A stretch of 64,000 bases of DNA. Source: Agroathelia rolfsii (lineage: Eukaryota > Basidiomycota > Agaricomycetes > Amylocorticiales > Amylocorticiaceae). The notes under the pieces were generated by a model that was not told the DNA's origin, did not search any database, and saw only the letters and a list, made by a program, of their open reading frames with translations. Positions 35,464 through 46,941 of the stretch are shown here, piece after piece; the stretch's first letter is position 1, and every line of letters begins with the position of its first letter. The position numbers were made by a program, and so were the translations under genes. The stretch covers positions 3,720,001 through 3,784,000 of the forward strand of contig JABRWF010000007.1 in NCBI GenBank assembly GCA_018343915.1, read 5' to 3'.

Positions 35464-35567
35464 GGCCGACTAGCTCAGTTGGTTAGAGCGTCGTGCTAAT
35501 ATCAACTAGCTGTCTACAGCTGGCTTGGTAAACGCGAAGGTCTTGGGTTCGATCCCCATGTTGGCCA
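35464..35567 (+). tRNA. tRNA-Ile (anticodon AAU) with a 30 nt intron
   Basis: The cloverleaf is complete. Acceptor stem GGCCGAC pairs with GTTGGCC, followed by discriminator A. The D-arm is GCTC...GAGC, the anticodon stem TCGTG/CGCGA, and the T-arm contains TTGGGTTCGATC. The seven-base anticodon loop is CTAATAA (anticodon AAT, 35498-35500), interrupted after the base 3' of the anticodon by an intron at 35502-35531, the canonical nuclear tRNA intron position. The outermost T-stem pair is a T-T mismatch. CCA is not encoded, as expected for a eukaryote. Confidence 0.93.
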
Positions 35568-35800
35568 TACTTTTGCCTCCTTCACGGCCTACCATGTTAC
35601 TTGACAACTCGCTAATAACTATAAAAATTTAAATCCCATGAAGATCTCAACCGAGTCGTCTTATTTTATACTTCCATCAGTCATCTTAAATTGGCTGTAT
35701 TTTTCTAGCCCGATAAATAAATTATGCATATTAACAAGTTATGCTACAAATTTCTACCCCTAATTGTTCCTGCATACATTGTACTGCATCTATCGTGACA

Positions 35801-36520
35801 TCATGCTCCAAACACCTTGTATCGCCCTTCAACTGGTTGCACAGTCTTTTCGCGTGGCCCGCCAGTCGGCTGGCCAAAGACAAGTTGAGCCTTGAGTGAC
35901 CATTCTGGATCAACATTCCATTCCATCTTGGCCCTCACGTCAACCATAGGGTTATAATGTTGCAGGCTAGCACCAAGGCCTTCTGCCTCAAGCGCGGTCC
36001 AAACTACAGAAAACATATAATCAGGATTGATGGCTTTCCATCTAAAGACGAAAACGAACCAATATATTGGTGAATAGCGGACGTGTGCTCGCTCCATTGT
36101 GGGAACATGTCTGCGAGGGCAGGCATCTTAGCCTGGATTTGCTTTATCGGAGCAGGATCTTCAAAGAAGAGGGCCTAGTCATGCATCAGCAAGAATACTA
36201 GAAATGTGTTTGATAGAGCTTACGGTGCCATACCCCGCCCGGAAGCCTGCAATCCTCTGTTTCATGTATTCCAAGGAGGGACCTTCGGCCGTTGCTTGAA
36301 CGGCTTCGAGGGCAAGGTCCCAAAACTTTTCATGCTCAGCCTTGAGAAGAAGGATGATACGCGTCGTTTGCGAGTTGAATGTTGAGGGGGCACTCAGAAG
36401 CGCCGTTTTGACAATCTCCTCGATACGTCCATCGGAAATGGGGGATGAATTTGTGATTGAGTAGATGGAACGACGAGCTTCAACAGCTTCGAGGAAGGTG
36501 GTCTGTGTAATGGCAACCAT
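35801..36520 (-). CDS. Small nitroreductase-family protein (Frm2/Hbn1-like)
   Basis: Exons 36520-36224, 36174-36060 and 36003-35801 join in phase to 204 residues, the usual size for this family. The N-terminus has EARRSIYSITNSSPI, the FMN-binding start typical of fungal nitroreductase-like proteins. The middle has SAPSTFNSQTTRIILLL, and the C-terminal exons carry MFPQWSEHTSAIHQY and VWTALEAEGLGASLQHYNP. Yeast Frm2 and Hbn1 are flavin-dependent, soluble proteins linked to oxidative stress and nitro-compound response. An in-frame ATG 21 codons upstream (36583) would extend the N-terminus; I prefer 36520 because family members start close to the FMN motif. Confidence 0.9.
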
Positions 36521-38650
36521 ATTGTGACTGAGCAATCGATGGGAGATATTCAAGTTATGTGTCGGGATTGGATTGGTGCTCAAAGGGTTTTGTGTTGGCG
36601 GAGAGGCTAGCTTGATGTATCACCAGAATTTATGTCTCCATTATATAGGTAGGTCGTGCCAGTGGCTTATGCACTTATGCCTTGACAAAGTCTAAATGGC
36701 CTATGATAAACGGGATGCGGATGACATGAAAATGCACATGTCAGACAAGAAGACAGGTTTTCTTGTGAGCAATCCGCAACTGTCAGGAGCAAAATGTGCG
36801 CCGATCGGCGAGCATAGCTGCAATGGGTGTATAGTGTACAGTCATCAAATGCGATCCCCGGTCGTTACAGGAGACACTTGTTGGACCGCGGTAACCAAAT
36901 AATTATGACTGGAGGATTGATGGAGACAGGCATAGCGTTGAGTATTAGCCAATGATCATCTACTAACCTAAGATACCAAGCAGCCTTAGATAACAGTTTA
37001 CGAGTTTTAAACTCAGCTGCATGATGTGTAATCGTTACGTGTAGCCATTTACGCGTTCCCATTTTGGTTCGCCTATTCCTAATCAAATATCCCTTTCCTA
37101 CTAGAAACGAGACCTCTTATCAGTTAAGCCAAGAATGTCCAGTTGCCGTACCATCAATTATTCCCTGGTATAGCATGTTTGCGCGACAGATACATCGAAC
37201 ACAATGACAATCAGCGTTCTTCCCAGTCCCTCTTACGGCTCCAAGTTCACAATATATTACACTGAATTTCTCTCTCTCCCCGGATTATTGAATACCGCAC
37301 TTCTTAAATCTTTCATTACTCTAGCATACGATACAGCCGTAGCTTGCATCTAGTACATGATGCGGTATATAAATATACTACAAAAACTTGAAGCTTCGCT
37401 TGCTTTCACCAGATGTGACTCTTTCATATAGGACACTAACTTCCGGTGGAGCTCCAAGTATTTTGGGGATAAGAATGGCTTCTCTCTGCCTTTTTACATA
37501 CACTCCTGGGAATTTCAAAATGCAAGATATACGATTATATTCGAAATGATAATAATGCAAAATATATCAATTAAGCATAATCAAACGCTCAAGACAGAGC
37601 GGCAACATGGAACTGTGTAGCGCTTTCCGAGCCCGGCTGAGTAGCGGCTGTGGAGAGATCGACACAAGCAGCGATGCCCAAACAGGAGGGCAGCGACACA
37701 GCGAGCGAGTCTCGGTTCCCATGAGCGGAAAAAGAGTTGCCTGACTTGCTGCAATTTATTTGGCGCCAGCCATTGGCAGCAGCGTGCCTACAGCGTCTGG
37801 ATGTGGTGTATACAATCTTCCACCTCTGGTTTCGGCCTGCATGTACGGCACTAGGGTTCATGTCTAGCCTTATTTCCGTTTTAGGCCGCTTGAGCCGCAT
37901 CTGAAATCCTCTTCAAAAATGAAAGCTTCGTCAAAAGACACGCAAATTGATGCAAAGACCGCATGAGTTTTCGTCAAAAGGCGCGCAATTTGGTCCATAG
38001 AATTTTGCTGCGAGTCTTCTTCCTCTTCTGCAGTCATCTGCCGGTCTTGTTCCTGGATCCAGCGGCCATATTTCCACTACTAGACTTCAACCTGGAGGAA
38101 AATAGCTTCCTCCTAGGCTTTCCTGGCTGTTACCAGGGAATCGATGATAGAGGTCAAGTCTTTGCCCCGCTTGAAATTTAGTCAGTTCTCTGAGCAAGTT
38201 TCAAAGCCAGTTGGCATAGTTTGTATTGCAAGCAGTAAAGATAGCAAGGGAACTAAGAGGGCAAGCACGATCAGTGCTGGCAGCTACAGAGAAAGAAGAT
38301 GTAGTTGCCAGCACCGGTACGCGCAGGCTAAAGACACCGCTTTACGCCGACGTCGCCGTGTGTAACGGTACTACTACTAACGGATGTGGCCGATACATAT
38401 GGAACAATCTGGCTTGGCTAGGGTAGCATACTCCCATAAATAGGGGCTGCTAGAAACCCTGTAAGCTGGGCAAAACGGAACGGATAGTCCAACCGGTTGT
38501 GTGTGATGCAATTCCCGCATTTTCCATTTTGGCCTCAGCGTTACAAGTGGAAGCTATAAACTGCCGTAAATGGAAGAATCCGCATCGTTGCGGCTAAATG
38601 GCACGGTAGGCACGGTTTGCACCTCAAATCAGTGGCTCCAATACATGATT
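36521..38650. other. Gene-free stretch with repeat-like segments
   Basis: No supported gene. The segment 37600-37680 resembles the repeat at 14750-15155. A block near 38325-38360 (TAAAGACACCGCTTTACGCCGACGTCG) resembles 15748-15776. Both pairs occur in the same relative order, so the two loci probably contain the same decayed element. Confidence 0.5.
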
Positions 38651-41600
38651 TTCAGGAGCCTCAAGCCGTACTTAACGAAACCTTTTTTATATTCAAATTA
38701 TTAGACCTATCTCTTTTAATAATATTAGCTAGAAGGTTTTTATTTTATTTTGTTTTTTATTTTATTTACACTAGCAGAGAATAAAAGCAATGTAATCAGG
38801 TACACAGCCTGAGGACCCAGTCTCTTGACACCAGGAAAATATATCGAGCCTGAGCCTCGAGTTGAGTTTACATAGTCATATATAGTCAATATAGCACCAC
38901 ATCAGCTGATGGCACTTTTATGTAGTACTACAGTCGATTCCCTCTGAGGGCATAACCACGTAAGGGCATAAGCCGCGCTTGTGCCAGACTTTAACCTATT
39001 CCCATGTTCCTATACGGGGCCAAGGTATATTTTCCAGGCTAATAGAGTTATATTTATCATAGACCATATAAGGAGTGGTCCTGCACATTGACATCATCGA
39101 TGTGCAAATCTATTCTTAAAAAGGGTGAGTTGTTGCAGACAGAATCCGGCACTTAGGCGATTCCGGTAAGCAGCACAGCTCTATCCCGGAGATGATATAT
39201 ATCATGGGTACTTCTCTATAAAGACATGACCTCCTTTTCTTCGCATTTCCGATCACATGCTCTCAGGGAATCGACTGTATATCAACTACATGGGGCTATA
39301 TAATCCCGAGCCGGAAGGCCAGGTTCAACAAACTAGATTTTTAGTATTTCCTGATTATTTTTGTGTCGGAATACCTGCATCCGGCTATTAGGTCACAGCT
39401 CTAACTGATAAGTCGTATTGGCACATATAAAGGTCGCGGTGATTGAGAGCTTCGTAATTGCCATGCGCATAGCTTCTCCTGTTAGTCTCTATGGCATCAT
39501 TGTATTAGACAGGGTCAATCACTGGCATATTAGTGGTGCTATCAGGGTAGCGCTTAGTGAGGTGCCAATGTGTTACTACGAACCTGCAGCTCTCATCAAC
39601 TAATTGATTCCCAGGCTCGCATAGAGCATTCCATCACTCCCCAGACTCGACAGTAAACATAATAAAACCATTCATCATATCACAGGACCACATACAAGTC
39701 TTGTGCTATCACCGTAACGTTCAAACTGGCAACACGATACTAAATAACAACCAACTTGAATCTTCAAATTAACCCCATCCTTGTTTCTTGTTTCTATTTT
39801 TACCATTGTCTTTGGTGTTATCAGTATCAAAATTATGCAATATGGCTGGCATAGACATGCCAATGACCATCGAGAGCACTCTGGCACAGCAGGTGTGAGT
39901 AAAATAGCTTTTCTACTAAAGATAGCTTTGGACTGACAGACTAGTTGTACAATTGGTAAGGTTTATGACCAACTACCTTTTTGTTGCCTCTGTTGGTACG
40001 CCACAGTACTACAGACATTTCATCTCCCTTATCTAAGGCTAATGGTTTGTGGTAGCAATTTTATGTTATGATCATATAATTACGTTCGACAGCGAAGTTC
40101 GCTTTATATGGAGTCGGCCGCTGCATATTCTGCCGGCCATATTCCTCTTCATCCGTTACTTTGGTCTAGTTCTCAACATTATCAAGTTCATTTTTTTATT
40201 TTGTGGTCTACCATCTAATGTGCTATATCCTTGCGTCTCGATGTAAGAAGTTCCTACTGCTAATATCTCTGTTTCATAGGGGTAAATACTCTAGCACCGG
40301 TTCATTCCACTATTATCTGGGTTTAAAGCACTGAGCTTCTTATAGGTGCCTGATTATAACCCTGATTCGCAATACTTTTATAATCTTGGTGATATCAAAT
40401 GTTTCGGGTGAGCTACAATAAATTCTGGAGCGATTTTTAAAGTTTTTATCTGATATGGACCGAATAGCATCTCAAGTCTGGCGTATTTTGGCCTTGTTCA
40501 ATTATGATAAAAAGTTTATCTTCAAGATAGCCCCACCTTACTTCATAATACTAGGGATTACTGCCGTCAGTGTACTAGCCCCCTGCTCTTAAAGCTCTCA
40601 AAAGCTGAACTGATAGGATTGCAGTGGCACCTACCTTCAGAAACAGATATGTCTGACGAATACATTTATGGCTGTCCATATTCAACTTCTGAGGATGACT
40701 TGCCGTGAGTGTTTTCAACTAAAATTTTAGTTTTGATATTTACACTGTGATATAACTTCATACTAACTGTAAACTTTAACCTTGATTGTAATAGATCGTA
40801 TTGTAAGTTCATAATAATGTGTCCAGCTATTGTTGCAAATGTCTTCACTAAACTGTGTTTTTCTTAAGATATGAAATGCCTTTGGACGACATTCCTTGTT
40901 TGGGAGGTTGTCATAATAGCATTGACAATTTGGAAAACATGGAAGTCGGCAAGATATGCACGTAGGCTACACGGGAGGCAGTTTCTTTGCACCATTATGC
41001 TGCGGGATGGTGATGATTTCTAGCACACATTTGATTTTCTGACTTGAATTTGATCGTCGACCATTCATCTAGGCATTATCTACTTTATGTCAGTGCCGAT
41101 GGTTTTCCACGTAATATAATGCACCAACCTTTATATGATTTCCATTTTATACAGAATACTTGCAGCCATTCATTTCGCCAACCTTTTAACTTTCCTTGTA
41201 AGCGTTTGATTATTTCAAATTGATTTGATCTGAGTTTAACACTCTATAGATAAAATCGGTGCGTCGACTCACGACGAGCCACGAATTCACTGATAAAGAT
41301 CATGTCTTTATTTCTTTAACTTATTTATAGCGCAGTTTTGGGCAGAATTCCTTTGCGTGGATGGCAGTGTGGTACGAAATCAATGGCTTTTCAAGATATA
41401 GAATTTTCTCATCTCCGAACAGTGTATCAGCTTCTATGACATCACGTCTCATGCTCAACCTAAGGGAAACTACATATGCAAGCATAGATAGTGATTTGGT
41501 TAACCAGCCTAACACAGTTGGATCGGTTGGATTATCAATGTGCAATATTGTTCTACAACAGCTGGGAGAACTGGATGAGGAACAAGTGTCCAGCTAAGCT

Positions 41601-42020
41601 AACTCTAAATGATTATGTCTTCTGATTCTTACCCGTCACGCGGGCTTTTACCCCAATTTTTCTTGTATTTCATCCACTTCTCCACCGTTTTTCCTTTAAG
41701 TAAAAATTACGCATTATGATACCAGTGTCCCTTGCAATCTTAAAGTATTATATTACGAGAAAATGTTGCAGTTGGCCATCGGCCTGAGTGTACAAATCAA
41801 TGTTCATTGATGAAGAATGGCAAGGCCAAGCTCAGCAAATACAAAATACTTTACAATACTGATATTACAAAAAATTGATTATGGGTATGGCTGCCCATAT
41901 CGAGCGTCTCTACTGACTCTGTGTGCACGCATTGCTGTCTCACGCTCTGTATTCGTACTTCTTGCATACTTCTCAAAAGTATCCGTAGATCACGTGTTTG
42001 CCACCCTCAGCCACCCATGT
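38650..42020 (+). repeat. Left arm of a giant inverted repeat (palindrome)
   Basis: The sequence from about 38650 (TTTTCAGGAGCCTCAAG) to about 42020 (GATCACGTGTTTGCCACCCTCAGCC) reappears as its reverse complement from about 42180 to 45515. The inner part, including gene and introns, is nearly identical; the outermost 500-800 bp is more diverged, with small indels. It contains a complete DUF6533 gene. Confidence 0.9.
39842..41597 (+). CDS. DUF6533-type multi-pass membrane protein, left palindrome copy
   Basis: Eleven predicted exons join in phase to 336 residues: 39842-39894, 39940-39995, 40056-40242, 40346-40407, 40468-40565, 40625-40704, 40795-40802 (8 nt), 40869-41009, 41073-41088, 41155-41197, 41331-41597. 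The signature of the fungal DUF6533 family is clear: NYLFVASVAILCYDHIITFD followed by SEVRFIWSRP and a FLFIRYFG segment. Further hydrophobic segments follow (FLVWEVVIIALTIW, IIYFIILAAIHFANLLTFL), then SASMTSRLMLNLRE, which is typical near the C-terminus. The family has about seven membrane segments and no established function. All frames are open. The last exon could contain one more small intron. Confidence 0.78.
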
Positions 42021-42179
42021 CCTCCAACACAATGTACTTTAGAATTTCACACTAGAATATATAGCAAAAATATACGTCAAGCCCTGGGTACGGCCATACT
42101 TCTAATAAACGAGATTTATAAGTATTTTCCATTAATATGATCATTTGGGTGAGAATCGGAACATGTTATGTCGATAGAG
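42021..42179. other. Spacer at the centre of the palindrome
   Basis: About 150-160 bp between the two arms with no inverted partner. Its left part (to about 42068) is similar to 46138-46190, so the left arm's original flank runs into the spacer. Confidence 0.7.
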
Positions 42180-45100
42180 ATGGGTGGCTGAGGATGGCAA
42201 ACACGTGATCTACGGATACTTTTGAGAAGTATGCAAGAAGTACGAATACAGAGCGTGAGACAGCAATGCGTGCACACAGAGTCAGTAGAGACGCTCGATA
42301 TGGGCAGCCATACCCATGATCAATTTTTTATAATATCAGTATTGTAAAATATTTTGTATTTGCTGAGCTTGGCCTTGCCATTCTTCATCAATGAACATTG
42401 ATTTGTACACTCAGGCCGATGGCCAACTGCAACATTTTTCCGTAATCTAATACTTTAAGATCGCAAGGGACATTAGTAGTATAATGCGTAAAATTTTATT
42501 TAAAGAATAACGATGGAAAAGAAATACAAGAAAAATTGGGGTAAAAGCCCGCGTGACAGACAAGAATCAGAAGACATAATCATTTAGATGGACACTTGTT
42601 CCTCATCCAGTTTCCCCAGCTATTGTAGAACAACATTGCACATTGGTAATCCAACCGATCCAACTGTGTTTGGCTGGTTAACCAAATCACTATCTATGCT
42701 TGCATATGTAGTTTCCCTTAGGTTGAGCATGAGACGTGATGTCATAGAAGCTGATACACTGTTCGGAGATGAGAAAATTCTATATCTTGAAAAGCCATTG
42801 ATTTCGTACCACACTGCCATCCACGCAAAGGAATTCTGCCCAAAACTGCGCTATAAATAAGTTAAAGAAATAAAGACATGATCTTTATCAGTGAATTCGT
42901 GGCTCGTCGTGAGTCGACGCACCGATTTTATCTATAGAGTGTTAAACTCAGATCAAATCAATTTGAAATAATCAAACGCTTACAAAGAAAGTTAAAAGGT
43001 TGGTAAAATGAATGGCTGCAAGTATTCTGTATAAAATGGAAATCATATAAATGTTGGTGCACTATAATACGTGGAAAACCATCGGCACTGACATAAAGTA
43101 GATAATGCCTAGATGAATGATCGACAATCAAATTCAAGTCAGAAAAATAAATGCGTGCTAGAAATCATCACCATGCCGCAGCATGATGGTACAAAGAAAC
43201 TGCCTCCCGTGTAGCCTACGTGCATATCTTGCCGACTTTCATGTTTTCCAAACTGTTAATGCTATTATGACAACCTCCCAAACAAGGAATGTCGTCAAAA
43301 GGCATTTCATATCTTAAGAAAAACACAGTTTAGTGAAGACATTTGCAACAATAGCTGGACACATTATTATGAACTTACAATACGATCTATTACAATCAAG
43401 GTTAAAGTTTACAGTTAGGACGAAATTATATCACAGTGTAAATATCAAAATTAAAATCTTAGTTGCGAACACTCACGGCAAGTTATCTTCAGAAGTCGGA
43501 TATGGACAGCCATGAATATATTCGTCGAACATATCAGTTTCTGAAGGTACGTGCCACTGCAATCCTATCAGTTCAGCTTTTGAGAGCTTTAAGAGCAGGG
43601 GGCTAGTACACTGACGGCAGTAATCCCTAGTATTATGAAGTAAGGTGGGGCTATCTTGAAGATAAACTTTTTATCATAATTGAACAAGGCCAAAATACGC
43701 CAGACTTGAGATGCTATTCGGTCCATATCAGATAAAAACTTTAAAAATCGCTCCAGAATTTATTGTAGCTCACCCGAAACATTTGATATCACCAAGATTA
43801 TAAAAGTATTGCGAATCAGGGTTATAATCAGGCACCTATAAGAAGCTCAGTGCTCTAAACCCAGATAATAGTGGAATGAACCGGTGCTAGAGTATTTACC
43901 CCTATGAAACAGAGATCTTAGCAGTGGGAACTTCTTACATCGAGACGCAAGGATATAGCACCTTAGATGGTAGACCACAAAATAAAAGAATCAACTTGAT
44001 AATGTTGAGAACTAGACCAAAGTAACGGATGAAGAGGAATATGGCCGGCAGAATATGCAGCGGCCGACTCCATATAAAGCGAACTTCGCTGTCGAACGTA
44101 ATTATATGATCATAACATAAAATTGCTACCACAAACCATTAGCCTTAGATAAGGGAGATGAAATGTCTGCAGTACTGTGGCGTACCAACAGAGGCAACAA
44201 AAAGGTAGTTGGTCATAAACCTTACCAATTGTACAACTAGTCTGTCAGTCCAAAGCTATCTTTAGTAGAAAAGCTATTTTACTCACACCTGCTGTGCCAG
44301 AGTGCTCTCGATGGTCATTGGCATGTCTATGCCAGCCATATTGCATAATTTTGATACTGATAACACCAAAGACAATGGTAAAAATAGAAACAAGAAACAA
44401 GGATGGGGTTAATTTGAAGATTCAAGTTGGTTGTTATTTAGTATCGTGTTGCCAGTTTGAACGTTACGGTGATAGCACAAGACTTGTATGTGGTCCTGTG
44501 ATATGATGAATGGTTTTTTTTATGTTTGCTTTTGGGTCTGTGGGATGATGGAATATTCTATGCAAGACAGGGAATTAATTAGTTGATGAGAGCTACAGGT
44601 TCGCAGTAACACGTTGGCACCTCACTAAGCGCCGCCCTGATAGCACCACTAATATGCCAGTAATAGGCCCTGTCTAATATAATTTGTGCCATAGAGACTA
44701 ACAGGAGAAGCTATGTGCATGGCAACACTAGCTGCGAAGCGCTGAATCACTGTGACCTTTACATGTACCAATACGACTTATCAGTTGGAGTTGTGACCTA
44801 CCCGGTCAGATGCAGGTGTTTCATCACGGAAATCGTCATGAAATGCTGAAAATATATTACATTCAAACCTGGACAAAGGCATGTGATCGGTAGTGCCAAG
44901 GAACTATGGCTTAAATGAGGTCATGACCATACACTGATTGGTATAAAAAAAAAAAGATAATCGAGCACACAGGTCAGAGATTCCACTCTTATTCAGATTG
45001 GGACATCGCTAATATGGTTGGATAGGATATTAACGACTAAAATGTCGCTTTACAAGGCTATTAATTGGAGGAATTGTTTGACAGTGGCCAATATGTCCTG

Positions 45101-45515
45101 CCCTGTATACTAACATGGGAGTATGCGAAAAACATGCCTTAAACGGGGTTATGGCTTTATAGTGTTATGACTTTATCCAGGTTTGACTGTATATCGAACC
45201 TAGCCCCAGCCCGGGATTATATAGCCCCATGTAGTTGATACTAGTATAGTACTATATAAAAGTGTCATCAGCTGATGTAGCACTATATTGACTATGTAAA
45301 CTCAACTCGAGGCTCAGGTTCGATATATTTTTTCAGCATTCCTTGATTTCATCAAGATTAAAAAGACCGGGTCCTGTGCACTGGATTACATCGCTTCTAT
45401 TCTTTGCTAGTGTAGAGAAATCTTCCAGCCAATATTATTAAATGAGTTAAGTCTGGGTACTTAATTATAAAAAAGATTCCAATCAAGCACAGCTTGAGGC
45501 TCCTGGAGAATTACG
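42180..45515 (-). repeat. Right arm of the giant inverted repeat (palindrome)
   Basis: Reverse-complement partner of 38650-42020, recognisable from GGGTGGCTGAGGATGGCAAA near 42181 out to CTTGAGGCTCCTGGAGAA at about 45491-45508. The duplicated gene here runs on the minus strand, so the two genes converge on the spacer. Confidence 0.9.
42620..44339 (-). CDS. DUF6533-type multi-pass membrane protein, right palindrome copy, C-terminally shortened
   Basis: This is the mirror copy of 39842-41597, with the same splice sites by inspection, including the 8 nt exon. The DUF6533 core SEVRFIWSRPLHILPAIFLF is unchanged. The final exon carries a CAG-to-TAG change after CNVVLQ, so this copy loses about 14 C-terminal residues. 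Other differences are few and mostly conservative (for example VLNIIKLIL against VLNIIKFIF). The lost tail lies outside the membrane part, so the protein may still fold. Confidence 0.7.
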
Positions 45516-45645
45516 CGACGAACAAAATAGTGTGAATGTGCTATGTCCTTGTGATGCCCATGTTGTATCCATGTTACTGGGCATAATTGTATCCAATGTA
45601 TAAAAGCCCCGATATTAAATGTGACATAACATGTACCAGCATTGC
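45515..45645 (-). repeat. Short dispersed repeat, partner at 62470-62545
   Basis: Read on the minus strand, ATGTTATGTCACATTTAAT, then ATCGGGGCTTTTATACATTGGA and TTTTGTTCGTCG, match the plus strand at 62477-62535 (ATGTCATGTCACGTGTAATC, TCGGGGCTTTTATAGATTGGAC, TTTTGTTCGTCG). The copies border the palindrome and the DNA transposon respectively. Confidence 0.65.
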
Positions 45646-45970
45646 CCGTGCTTCGCATGGAAGGAAGTCAAAAGATAACAAAAGAAAAATAATTGTAGCA
45701 CCTGATTGCTAAATAAGCTTACCATAGGCACGAATATCCGTGCCTTGCACTATGGTAGGCCAGCTCCGGCATCCTAGTAGCTACATCAACAAGATTACAG
45801 TTGTTAAAAAAGTATAATACAATTTGGCTGATTATGTTGTTTTATTATCAAGTAGCACTACTCGTGCTTTGCACAGAAGTCGAAAAGATAATAAAAATTA
45901 GACCTCATCAGACCTGATTGCCACACAAAGCTAAACCACTGTCGCAATTTACCTGTGTTTTGTATAGGTA
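45645..45970. repeat. Cluster of imperfect palindromic motifs around GTGCTTYGCA
   Basis: Related units occur at 45645-45660 (CCCGTGCTTCGCATGG), 45738-45755 (CCGTGCCTTGCACTATGG), 45862-45878 (TCGTGCTTTGCACAGAA) and 45952-45970 (CCTGTGTTTTGTATAGGT), each followed by similar AT-rich text. Inverted relatives are at 52306-52321 and 57144-57159 (CCATGCGAAGCACAGG). They look like one non-coding dispersed repeat family. Confidence 0.6.
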
Positions 45971-46086
45971 GATGTCAATCAGTGGTCAACCCTGGCGCAC
46001 TGGCTACAGTGGGCTGTGCTCCACACGGCCCCAGCGGCACGTCAGATGCATACCATCGACTTGGAGAGCTGCCAAAATACTCGTGC

Positions 46087-46190
46087 TTCTCAAAGGTATC
46101 CGTAGATTACGTGTTTGCCATCCTCAGCCACCCATGTGCTCCGACACAATGTGCCTTAGAGTTCCACACTACAATATAGAGCAAAATAGG
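46087..46190 (+). repeat. Third copy of the inner edge sequence of the palindrome arm
   Basis: The text from TTCTCAAAGGTATCCGTAGA through CACGTGTTTGCCATCC-like sequence to TTCCACACTACAATATA matches 41968-42070 with about ten substitutions. The inverted copy is at 42170-42225. Confidence 0.75.
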
Positions 46191-46839
46191 CCAATTTCCC
46201 CAAGCCTCTGTCATAGCGGAAGCACGCCCGAATAACAACACATACAAGCAAAAGAAAATGCCGGGCCGCTTATCCGCTATAGAGGCTTGAGATACCCCAT
46301 TACCATATATAGCCACGTTTGACAATAATTGTTTTGCATCCTGCTCAGTGTGTCCATCCACAAAGTCTCTCGGTTTGAGCCATGTCGCCATCGACACGTC
46401 TCAGCTATTCTGCTCTCAGCACGATCTGCTAGGTCTCTTCAGGCTCTCACCCGAGGCTTCTTATCGTGGCCTCTTTGCCAACGCGTACAATACCATGGGC
46501 GATGACGACTATTGGTTCTGTTGATAACATCTTATCAGAAGCACACTACGCTGGCACTAGCCGCCATCCCAGGCTCCCTCTCGCTTTACCCTGTCTTGTT
46601 CCCAGCGTATAGCACCATTTACACTTGCTGCTCTGCTGGCTATCTGCTCTCTTTTGATGCTACCCTCCTCTTTAACACTACCATGGTTCTTTTTTGTAAA
46701 CTGCCGACCTCGTGGCGTTCGAGCCACCACTATCACTCCGACTCGCCGCCTTGGCTGTTGGCCAGCGAGTCGAGAATAGACCAACAGCGAATCAAAGGAC
46801 TCATTTATCCAAATTTGCGTCGTAGCCTTCTCGAGGATG

Positions 46840-46847
46840 TATAAATA
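46840..46847 (+). promoter_or_regulatory. Probable TATA box of the aspartic protease gene
   Basis: TATAAATA lies about 95 bp upstream of the chosen ATG (46942) in a region without other coding signal. The position is reasonable for a fungal core promoter with a 5' UTR of 60-70 nt. Confidence 0.5.
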
Positions 46848-46941
46848 CAAATCTTGTTGCACCTTTTCTCACCATCTCTCCCGTTTTCAGTGCCTTGAAC
46901 CACCACCTTTTTTTACGACCAGTCTCAATTTCCAGCTATCC

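Noticed and set aside
42021..42179. Palindrome as an assembly artefact
   Set aside because: Arms differ by substitutions, indels and a nonsense change, and both flanks are unique, so a simple mirrored contig error is unlikely; long reads would settle it.
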